From Phytoactinopolyspora endophytica (GTDB taxonomy: Bacteria; Actinomycetota; Actinomycetes; Jiangellales; Jiangellaceae), in contig NZ_ML142863.1 in the NCBI RefSeq assembly GCF_004138495.1, positions 391-17,308 of the forward strand: a DNA stretch of 16,918 bases. The letters run 5' to 3'. The notes under the pieces are model-generated. The model was given only the letters and a program-made list of their open reading frames with translations, had not been told where the DNA came from and ran no database searches. Positions 1-7,000 of this stretch are shown here, piece by piece. Positions within the stretch are counted from its first letter, which is position 1. Every line of letters starts with the position of its first letter. Position numbers and translations under genes: made by a program.

Positions 1-264
1 ACCCGCCTGGCCACCGTCGGGAACGACGGCACGGTCAGGCTTTGGTGTACGGCCACGGCGACGCCCGTGGCATTCCGGGTGGCGTATCTCCCTAATCGGG
101 AGATCGCTCTATTCTCAGCTGTCTCAAACGAGCTCCTCGGGGCGAGTGACGGCGCATGGCGGTATCTGGGTTGGAACGTCCTGATCGGCGGCCAGATCAC
201 CCGACTACCAGCCGAAACATACGGGCCACTTCCACCCCTACCTGGCAAAGCCCCTCATTCCTGA
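1..264 (+). CDS. WD40-repeat protein, C-terminal end (5' truncated by window)
   Basis: Frame 1 is open from the first base to a TGA at 262-264. The first residues read TRLATVGNDGTVRLW, a typical last strand pair of a WD40 blade (GNDGTVRLW matches the G-D-x-T-V-R-L-W signature). After it comes about 70 residues that resemble no further blade and end in a proline-rich tail (YGPLPPLPGKAPHS). In actinomycetes such repeats usually sit at the C-terminus of large proteins with an N-terminal kinase, protease or NACHT-like ATPase, but that part lies outside the window, so the function cannot be given. The ATG at 67 is internal and should not be taken as a start. The gene ends just before an IS110 remnant, so the tail after the last blade could have been altered by the insertion; this is inference. 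Confidence 0.75.
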   Translation, partial: TRLATVGNDGTVRLWCTATATPVAFRVAYLPNREIALFSAVSNELLGASDGAWRYLGWNVLIGGQITRLPAETYGPLPPLPGKAPHS

Positions 265-289
265 CCACTTGACTTGAATATCGGAGCGA

Positions 290-760
290 ATGCCACCTGG
301 GCTGGCAAGCCAGCCGCGAGCCATGCGACGTCTCTGGAAGCCAGCACGCCGCGCTCGTCGAGGCAGTGACCGGCCGGATCAATGACCACCACGCCGAACT
401 GGCCCGGATACTGCTGGGCCAGATCGACGCGTTGCCCGGCCCAAACCGACAAGCCCACCGCCCGCATCGACTCGCTGGTGGCGGACATGCTGGCCACCAC
501 GGTGCCGACCTGGGTGGCTGCTGTGGCACGCCGCCGGAACCGGAACTGACACGCCCGTCCTGCCCCACCCTGGACCGCCTGGATGAGATCCACGGAACAG
601 CCGGGAACGGGTCATTATCGCCGAGATCGGCCTGGGACACCAGCCGGCTCCGAGCGCCGAACGCCTCTCCTCCGGGATGAGGCCGGTGCCCTCGCACATC
701 CCAGTCCGGAAACGAGTGCATCACTTCTCGCGACGCTGCCAGCCCGCGTCGTCGCCCAAC
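290..760 (+). pseudogene. IS110-family transposase remnant (C-terminal half, frameshifted)
   Basis: Pieces of one transposase are readable in order across three frames. AALVEAVTGRINDHHAELA and ILLGQIDAL (about 343-440) match the linker helices before the Transposase_20 domain of IS110/IS116/IS902 enzymes. TARIDSLVADML (about 455-495) follows in a second frame. LDRLDEIHGTAG (about 569-605) and then VIIAEIGLG (about 612-640) match the helix-hairpin-helix and 'IIAEIG' core. SAERLSS and CPRTSQSGNE (about 655-720) match the Ser-containing 'LxSWAxxxPRTxQSG' segment. At least three frame changes and an internal stop separate the pieces, and the N-terminal RuvC-like DEDD domain is missing, so this is dead. 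I saw no terminal boundaries. The edges given are approximate. Confidence 0.7.
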
Positions 761-1003
761 GGGCATGGCCGTGCGCCAGCACTTCCCATCCTTCTTCGAG
801 TGTGTGACACGATTCGCTCAACATGTGCAAGATGACGTGGAACGGCAACGCCGGACGATCCCATGATTCACCTGCGCAACAGCCTGAGCATGCTCCAACT
901 GGGCAGCGTAGTACGGGATCGGTAACGCCGCTGATATCTCGTCCATCAGACTCTGCGTACTACGCGTCTTGGCACCCCGCACGGTTCGAACCGTCGTGAC
1001 CAA
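740..1003 (-). pseudogene. Barstar-family inhibitor, decayed (middle deleted)
   Basis: The N-terminal part, from a TTG at 1003, reads TVRTVRGAKTRSTQSLMDEI and then SAALPIPYY. This matches the start of actinobacterial barstar-like proteins (VRGxKxRTxxxLxDExAAALQFPYYFGENW). Instead of FGENWDALDECL the sequence jumps to an unrelated reading, and in the next frame WDRPALPFHVILH (about 831-867) matches the family's C-terminal strand (WDRPALPFHVVLQ). The acidic central segment that contacts the RNase active site is therefore absent and the two ends are out of frame. Barstar homologues are RNase inhibitors used as immunity proteins. This copy lies 22 bp after the stop of the 119-aa gene on the same strand. 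Its 3' side runs into the IS110 remnant. The family assignment is by recalled motifs and the edges are approximate. Confidence 0.6.
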
Positions 1004-1025
1004 TCCAGCAGTCCCGATTCAGTAG

Positions 1026-1385
1026 TTACGTGCGCAGCACGGTATCGCTGACGCTCACTTCGGAGCCGACAAGAACGACCAGTTCGCCCACGAGCGTGTC
1101 ATCCTTCCCCCCGACTTCGGACCGAAGCCGAAACCTAACATGATCACTTTCCTCTCGGATCGTGATCTCCGTGATGGTCTCAAGCTCCATGACGAGCCGC
1201 TCGTGGTTGCCGATGTGCCAGCGAACGGTAGCTGAATTGGACCACGCGTCCCAGGCCAGGACCACTCTGCTCCCGTCTCCCGCAACTACGGTGACGATGC
1301 GTTGAGCCGGCTCATCGCCGTGCTCAACGTCAACCCCGAGAAGAGCAAGTTCATAATCATCGGGCGCTTGAACCGGCCGATACAC
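1026..1385 (-). CDS. Hypothetical 119-aa protein, possible orphan immunity protein
   Basis: This is an intact frame of 119 codons with a GTG start at 1383-1385. A strong ribosome binding site (GGGGGAGGG, about 6 nt before the GTG) supports that start. The product is acidic and rich in predicted beta strands (for example RIVTVVAGDGSRVVLAWDAW, and LVGELVVLVGSEVSVSD near the end), with no signal peptide, membrane helix or catalytic motif. I do not recognise the family. It lies between a truncated DUF6883-like gene (stop 18 bp upstream of its GTG) and a decayed barstar gene, all on the strand of the Rhs toxin. This position, small size and acidity fit an orphan immunity protein, but that is inference from context only. 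Confidence 0.6.
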   Translation of the reverse strand: MYRPVQAPDDYELALLGVDVEHGDEPAQRIVTVVAGDGSRVVLAWDAWSNSATVRWHIGNHERLVMELETITEITIREESDHVRFRLRSEVGGKDDTLVGELVVLVGSEVSVSDTVLRT

Positions 1386-1403
1386 TAACGCCCTCCCCCG
1401 GAG

Positions 1404-1578
1404 TCACGTCGTCAACCGCAGTCCCCTGTCCGTCACATGCCACGTTGACTCAAACTTCAGAATACCGCCGGGGCCAATAAACAGAGACGCTCGGACGTGG
1501 AAGGTGCCGTACGTGTCGCTATGCGTACGCGCAATGGTGGATTCTTCTAACGCCACCTGTTCCAGGTTGCCCCGAAGG
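1404..1578 (-). pseudogene. C-terminal fragment resembling DUF6883, cut by an IS256-type end
   Basis: The minus strand reads LRGNLEQVALEESTIARTHS, then DTYGTFHVRASLFIGPGG, ILKFESTWHV and TDRGLRLTT, with a TGA at 1404-1406. The pattern of YGTxxxVxxxLxGPxG, a TxWxV strand and a final LxT matches the C-terminal half of DUF6883-type domains, which occur in polymorphic-toxin and immunity neighbourhoods. Upstream the frame meets a stop within the adjacent insertion-element sequence, so the 5' part of the gene is gone. The stop lies 18 bp before the GTG of the next gene, suggesting they were once one transcription unit. The frame is too short to have been picked up as an ordinary gene. Family recall is moderate; the truncation is clear. 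Confidence 0.45.
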
Positions 1579-1910
1579 GTCTGTCAAGAAGTCGGTGGAT
1601 CTTAGCTTTGGTCTGACACGCCGAGCAAAGGGGCTTGGCGGGGAGAATTGCTCTCGACCGACATACTGGGCCCGTGACTAACGAGGTGGATCCGCGCCAG
1701 CTTACGGAGCAGTCGTTGACCAAGGCTAAGGAGCGGGGCGGCGATGTAGTGAGCCCGAACGGGCTGCTGAACCAGTTGACGAAGAATGTGCTCGAGACCG
1801 TCTTGGAAGCTTCAGATGAGCGAGCACTGGGGATGCGACAGACACGACCCGGACGGATGTAGCAGTGGGAAAACGCACAATGGGAACCTGAACGAAGACG
1901 GCGTCAACTC
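1577..1910 (+). mobile_element. IS256-family element remnant (left end plus transposase N-terminus)
   Basis: A GTG at 1674 opens a frame reading TNEVDPRQLTEQSLTKAKER, then GGDVVSPNGLLNQLTKNVLE and TVLEASDERALG. This matches the N-terminus of Mutator/IS256 transposases (VxPxGLLxxLTKxVLExALEAEMxxHLGY). At about 1830 the frame shifts by one, and CDRHDPDGCSSGKTHNGN follows, the decayed form of the family's YDKHDPAGxxSGNSRNGT motif. Similarity ends near 1905 and the DDE catalytic domain is absent. The sequence GGGTCTGTCAAGAAGTCGG at 1577-1595 resembles an IS256-type left terminal repeat and coincides with the break in the neighbouring DUF6883-like gene. No right end was found. The frame starting at 1635 is an upstream extension of no significance. 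Confidence 0.7.
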
Positions 1911-1952
1911 ACACCAACCGGAAACTAACCGACGCCAAGACCGGACCCACTG

Positions 1953-3002
1953 CTAATCTGACACCCCCGCCTGGTAGCCGTATCCATCATTTGGGGCCAG
2001 TTCCAGGAGCGCATCAAGCGTGGGCACGGTGTTGGTTCCCCACATCTTCGTAAGAACCCACGTGGTGCCTTCCTCATGTATGGGCTCGTCAAGAAACCAA
2101 CGCCTCGGCTCACTGATTTGTGGGTGGGCATCGAGTAACACTTCTTCCAGCTCGTCGCCTTCGAGGACTCCCTCGACGGAGAGGAACCGCGATGCGGAGA
2201 CTACAGACTGGATCTCTGCGGCCCGAACGCCGGACTCATGCAGAGCACACACCATCGCAAGGACGGCACGTCGTTTGCGCAAGGGCTCGCTCGATCCCGC
2301 TGGCGTCCTTATGACGTACGGCGTCCAGTCTGGGCCATCGGCGGCTCGTGCGGCTGATTCCTTGCGCCGCAGCCGCACCATAAGTTCTTCGGCTTCCGGA
2401 AGAGGAATGACTTGCTGAACGTCCAGGAGCAGCCGGTCATCGACCCGGTACGGCGTGAGACGAACGCACCTGATGTCGAGACCGTAGAGCTCGTTCAGCC
2501 AGAGCACCGTAGTGGTGATCTGAGTGTCAAAGCCGGCCGAGACAAGGATGATGCGGACCCTACGATCAATATGGGTGTCTTCTGCGCCAGCCTCTTCGAG
2601 GAACTCGGCAAGTCGGGCCCGCGCGTTTGAGGCATCCTCGGATGCGATTCGACGTAGGTGCCGTTCGTACGTGTCAACGAGCTGGTCGAATGTCATGGTG
2701 GACACCATGGCCGCGTAACGAAGCGCCTGTAGCTCCATGTGCCCACCGTCGACGGTCCGCTTCAGCTCAACCACGACAAGCTGGCCGTGGCGATCGACAC
2801 AGAGCAAATCAATGCGCCGACGCACATCGGCAAACTCGCCGAACTCTTCTGCCACCACGAGCAGTCCGTCATCCAAGACCTCGATATGGCTACGCAGCGC
2901 CCGTTGCAGATCGGAGCGCTCCAGCACCTGCTGGGCAACGAACGTGGTCGTGGGTATCGGCTTCAGATCGCCAGCCGTCATCAACTCGAACAATGCCACC
3001 AT
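1953..3002 (-). CDS. PD-(D/E)XK nuclease-like protein (NucS/RecB-type fold)
   Basis: The product is 349 aa from the ATG at 3002. It opens MVALFELMTAGDLKPIPTTT, the usual start of this family. Nuclease core motifs are visible: RRRIDLLCVD (Asp65), LVVVELKR (Glu79-x-Lys81) and LQALRYA (Gln92, Tyr96), that is D...ExK plus the QxxxY helix of RecB/NucS-like enzymes. The C-terminal third carries a winged-helix-like segment ending with WFLDEPIHEEGTTWVLTKMW. Such proteins are common in bacteria but the substrate is unproven; DNA cleavage or restriction is inferred from the fold. The frame stays open to a TTG at 3152, and an ATG at 3132 has a weak GGAAG site, so the protein may be up to 50 aa longer. 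It lies 396 bp after the Imm8 gene, on the same strand, and is not coupled to it. Confidence 0.75.
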   Translation of the reverse strand: MVALFELMTAGDLKPIPTTTFVAQQVLERSDLQRALRSHIEVLDDGLLVVAEEFGEFADVRRRIDLLCVDRHGQLVVVELKRTVDGGHMELQALRYAAMVSTMTFDQLVDTYERHLRRIASEDASNARARLAEFLEEAGAEDTHIDRRVRIILVSAGFDTQITTTVLWLNELYGLDIRCVRLTPYRVDDRLLLDVQQVIPLPEAEELMVRLRRKESAARAADGPDWTPYVIRTPAGSSEPLRKRRAVLAMVCALHESGVRAAEIQSVVSASRFLSVEGVLEGDELEEVLLDAHPQISEPRRWFLDEPIHEEGTTWVLTKMWGTNTVPTLDALLELAPNDGYGYQAGVSD

Positions 3003-3398
3003 CTCATTGTTACCGACAGCGGCGACATCCGGATAGTCCGCAGGGTCCAAGACCTCCACACGACGAGTGTGTTGCCACTGGTGAGGAGGCCGCCGGCCCA
3101 CGCTTGTGGCGGGATTCAGTATCACGGCCATTCGAGCTTCCGCGGTAAGCAACGAAAAGGCCCACGGATGAGCTCATTGACGAGACAAACCGTGCCATCA
3201 TCGAACTCCCCAACTCGTCGCGGCCCGTCACTTGTTCAGGCGATCTGAGTTGGAGACGTGAAACCGGCGATGATCACGTTCGGTCCAGGCGTCGTCGCCG
3301 GACAGCCGGTCAGGAAGGTAAACGAGGCGGCCCCATCATCTCCTGGCTCGAACTTCCGACCGCACTAGACAATGCAGGTCCTGACCGGCTACGACACT
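3003..3398. other. Intergenic stretch with no recognised gene
   Basis: Between the nuclease gene and the Imm8 gene I find no frame with recognisable similarity on either strand. If the nuclease uses a start at 3132 or 3152, the left 130-150 bp are coding. The rest contains the long-spaced 12-bp inverted repeat listed separately. The stretch may hold remains of an older toxin or immunity cassette, but nothing supports a specific family. Confidence 0.4.
3304..3390. repeat. Perfect 12-bp inverted repeat, arms 63 bp apart
   Basis: AGCCGGTCAGGA at 3304-3315 is the exact reverse complement of TCCTGACCGGCT at 3379-3390. The arms flank 63 bp of non-coding sequence, and the right arm starts 9 bp beyond the Imm8 stop codon. 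No T-tract follows, so it is not a standard terminator. Confidence 0.5.
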
Positions 3399-3752
3399 TT
3401 AGGGCTGGTAGTCCTCGAACTCCCAATAACCGAGTCGGGCCAGCTTGTCGCCCAGCGTAGGCCAGTCAGGCGCCTCCACGGACGCCACCTGCCGAGCAAG
3501 GAACTCCTTGGCTTCAGACAAGTCGAACGGGTCGACGATCAGGTGGTGGCGCCCGATACGTGGACCTTCCCTAGACACAGCCTTCCGTAGCCACAATGGG
3601 GTACAGACGAGCACGTCGAACGACTCCTCGCCTGGCCCGTCCGCTGGGCCAACCAGAAGGCGAAGCCAGACGCCGTCGTTCTCAGGGTCCTCCGGCACGT
3701 ACGCGTCAATGTCCACATCGGCACTGTAGAAGGAGCGGATTGCAGCTCTCAT
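3399..3752 (-). CDS. Imm8-family immunity protein, cognate to the Rhs toxin
   Basis: The product is 117 aa. Key segments are MRAAIRSFYSADVDIDAYVP, GVWLRLLVGPADGPGEESFD, VLVCTPLWLRK, GRHHLIVDPFD and the C-terminal LGDKLARLGYWEFEDYQP. These match the Imm8 family, whose members share MRAxIKSFxSPDxDLxxYxP, a GxGEESFDxxVCTPxWL core, a GRHxLIV strand and an ending of GYWEFxDY. Imm8 proteins are small cytoplasmic proteins encoded directly after polymorphic toxins and presumed to block the toxin of the same cassette. The ATG at 3752 overlaps the toxin stop codon (ATGA), so translation is coupled. A longer frame reaching 3869 lies inside the toxin gene and should not be used. The gene is clearly of lower GC than the YD region upstream. 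Confidence 0.9.
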   Translation of the reverse strand: MRAAIRSFYSADVDIDAYVPEDPENDGVWLRLLVGPADGPGEESFDVLVCTPLWLRKAVSREGPRIGRHHLIVDPFDLSEAKEFLARQVASVEAPDWPTLGDKLARLGYWEFEDYQP

Positions 3753-4066
3753 GGCAGATCCGTGATGTCGAGATGACCATTGGTTTGCCACCGGCCATGC
3801 GGGGTCATACGGGACTCGAAGTTGGATTGCCACTTCCCGAGGCGGGGCTTGTAGCTCGGCGGCCGCCATTGTCGCAGCTTGTCAGCGCTGACCAACGTCT
3901 TCCCATCACTGGCCACAGTATAACCCTCACCAACCCACGCTTGTCCCACACGTTCGGCCTGGGACGCCGTACCAGAACCGAGGCCGAAGTTGCCCTTCCC
4001 CTTCGTCGCGTCGCGCGTGATGCCACTTAGCACCGGCCAATCGTCCGCTGTGCTTGGGGAACGCGG
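3749..4066 (-). other. C-terminal toxin domain of the Rhs protein (probable RNase-type, unverified)
   Basis: Residues about 1656-1761 follow the Rhs core and linker. Key segments are GNFGLGSGTASQAERVGQAW, VGEGYTVASDGKTLVSADKL, RQWRPPSYKPRLGKWQSNFE and a final WQTNGHLDITDLP. I recall this tail (AWVGxxYxVASDGKxLVSxDxLRQxRPPSxKPxLGKxQxNFE, then WQxNGHLD) on other Rhs and CdiA-like proteins. It probably belongs to one of the small 'Ntox' families with a BECR-type RNase fold, possibly Ntox21, but I cannot confirm the number. Candidate catalytic residues are the conserved Lys/Arg in KPRLGK and the His/Asp in NGHLD. Codon choice and GC drop relative to the YD region, as expected for an exchangeable toxin cassette. 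Confidence 0.6.
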
Positions 4067-7000
4067 CACGAACCTGGGACTCGTTGTGACGAGGCCGGGT
4101 GGGCAGTGCGGTATGCCTGCTCGTAGGGCGGTGTTGAGGGCTCCGTAGGGGATGGCTGCGGTGCCGCCGTAGAAGAGGAGTTCACCGAGCGCGGATGAGT
4201 ATGGGTACCAGCCGGTGTTGGGGGTTTGGCCGGCGATGTAGTTGCCGTCCCAGCCGGTGTGCTCGCCGAATCCCGGGTTGCCGCCGCCTGAGATGAGGAA
4301 GTAGGCGCTCTCTTCGGCACCTTGGGCTAGGCCGAGTCCGATGCCGCCGAAGAATTCGCCGCGGCTGGGGGCGCCTTCGTCCTGGGAGGTGCCGACCAGA
4401 TCGGCGATGGCATCGGAGCACCAGTCTTCCCAGAACGGGAAGCACGCGCCGGAGGGGTCGGTGAAGGTGGTCGGCTGGTTGTTCACGTACGCGTACGGCG
4501 AGACCGCCTGTGTTCCCGGGTCCGGGGTGGCGGGGTCGGTGGTGATGAAGCGGCCCGGGCTGGGGTTGTAGTCGCGTGCACGTAGGTGCAGCAGGTCGGT
4601 GGAGGGGTCGAGGTAGGCGCCGGTGAACCCGAGCCCGACATCCGACGTGGACAACGTTCCAGAGGAGTCGCGTAGGGTGCCGAAGGGTTCGTATTCGCCG
4701 TGCCACAGGGTCGTCCCTGGTGTACGAGTGCGCACGTCGATGACGCTGCCGAGGGCGTCAGTGAAGATGGCGGCTTCTTCGCCGTCCAGGACACCTGCGG
4801 ATGGGTTGCCGTGCGGGTCGTAGCGGTAGAACGAGTCACCTGTGACGTCGTCTACCGTGGTGAGCAGCGGCAGCGCGGCGTTGATGTCCCAACTCAGCGT
4901 TCGGGTGGTGCCTAGCCCTGACCGGTACGTCTTGACCGCTGCCCGGTTGCCTTGCGCGTCGTAGGTGATTTCGGCGCGCTTCGTGCCATCGTCGGTTTCG
5001 ATGAGCTGGTTAAATACGTCATAGACGCGGGTGGTGGTGCCGTCGCCGGTCAGGTTGCCGTCCGCGTCGTATGTGTAGTTCGTGCTCCCGCGGGAGGTGA
5101 GCTGGTTGGCCGCATCGTAGTTGTACGTAACAGAACCGGGGTCGTCGAGGCCGACGCGGTCCTCGGTCAGCCGGTTGCCCACCCCGTCATAGGCGTAGCC
5201 GACATGTGCCGATGCCTGGTCGGTGCACGGTTCGGGTGCGGTGTCGTCGAAGAAACACGCACGCGCCAGCCGGCCGGCGTCGTCGTAGGTGTACGACTCC
5301 CCCTCGGACGTGCCGGTGGTCTTGGTGACCGGGCGCCCCGCCGGATCACGTTCATAGATGGTCCGCGTCGGGAAGCCCTCAGAGGTCCCGAACGAGGTCG
5401 ACGCGACACGGCCGGCCGCGTCGTAGGCTTGGCGCTCGGCCCAGATCCTGTTGCTGATCGTCCCGGGGGCCGGGGCGTGCCGTGTCGCGGTCAGGTTGCC
5501 GTCAGGGTCATAGTCGTACTCGTCACGACGATCATCAGGCAAGATCGACCGGACCCGTTCGGCGTCGGCGTTGTACTCGTAGTCGAACGTGGACCCGTCC
5601 GGATAGGTGGTGCTGGTGATCTCACCACGCGAACCGTAGGTATAGGTGTACTGTTCACCGTCACGCGCGACGGTGAGCAGTTGCCCGTTGTCGTCATAAG
5701 TCAGATCTGTGGTGCCGGAGGCGTCGGTGAAGCTGGTCAGCTGCCCGGCATCGTCATACGTGAAGCTTCTGGACGACTCCGCCGACCCGGTCGTCACCTC
5801 GGTGGCCAGGCCCCGCTCGTCGTAATCGGTGCTGATCGTCCAGCGGGCCTCGTCGCCACTCTCGCGACCGCGCGCGGTCACTTCCGTGGTGCGGTTGCCC
5901 TCGGCGTCGTAGCCGAACGTGCGGGTGCGGCCCAACGGATCAACCACCGAGGTCTGCCGGTGCGCATCATCGTAGGCATACGTGACCGTGCCACCATTCG
6001 CATCGGTCACCGTCTCCACCTCACCCGCCGGCGTGTAGGAGTAGGTCGTCTCGGCACCATCCGGGCCGACGACACTCGTGACCCGCCCCAGCGCGTCATA
6101 GCTGTGCGTGGTGGTCGCGTCAGTCTGGTCGGTCGCAGTGAGCAGCAGCCCGCGCGGATCATACGTTGCGGTGGTATCCGCACCGAGCGGGTCCGTCGTG
6201 CTGACCAGGTAGCCGTCGGCGTCATATTCCTGGGTCCAGGTGTGATCGGCCGGGGTGGCGCCGTCCGCGTTGCCCCGCGGCGTCGTCCGCGACACCTGTT
6301 GTCCGTCGTCGTCATAGGCGTACGTGGTGCTGTGTCCCATCGGGGTGGACTCGGACACCGTCAGCCCGTCGCCGTCATACACCGTCGTAGCCGTGTTCCC
6401 GGCCGGGTCGCTCACCTCGACCGGCAGGCCAAGCCCGTTGTACACCGTCGTGGTCGTGTTCCCCAGCGCATCCGACGAACCGACGAGGTTGCCGTCGCCG
6501 TCATACTCACTCGTGGTGGTCCGCCCCGCCGGATCGGTCACACTGGTTTGGCGGTAGCGCTCGTCGTAGCCGTACGTGGTCACCCGTCCCTGCGGGTCGG
6601 TCTCCGAGACCAGGTTCCCCATCCCGTCATAGGCATAGGTCCACGTGAACGCGGCCGCGTCCGCGCCATCCTCGTTGCCGCGCGGGCTGGTCCGCGAGAC
6701 CATTCGCCCATCCGCGTCATACATCCACGACGTGACACCACCCTCCGGCCCGGTGCTCGAGACCCGATTACCCGCCAGGTCGTACTCGTGCGTCGTCACC
6801 GCGCCACCCGGCTCAGTCAAGGTGACGAGGTTGCCGGCCGGGTCGTACTCGTTCACCGTCCGCCGACCCAGCGCATCCTCAACCGCGCTGCGCCGACCCA
6901 CCGCGTCGTACTCATACTCAGTCACGTTGCCCAGCGGGTCCGTCGTGGAGACCAAGTTGCCCGTCGCGTCGTAGGAGAACGTGGTCGTGTAATCCGCCGG

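Noticed and set aside
197..766. 189-aa minus-strand frame over the IS110 remnant
   Set aside because: Its Ser/Arg/Pro-rich sequence matches nothing, while the plus strand shows ordered transposase motifs.
981..994. 14-bp perfect palindrome ACGGTTCGAACCGT as an operator or tRNA T-loop
   Set aside because: It falls in the barstar N-terminal codons, and no acceptor or anticodon arm of a tRNA surrounds it.
2739..3248. 169-aa plus-strand frame opposite the nuclease gene
   Set aside because: The minus strand carries the nuclease motifs; the plus frame has no recognisable domain and no ribosome binding site.
3399..3869. Longer Imm8 frame starting at 3869
   Set aside because: The extra 39 residues overlap the toxin gene and do not belong to the Imm8 family; the family's start MRAAIRSF is at 3752.
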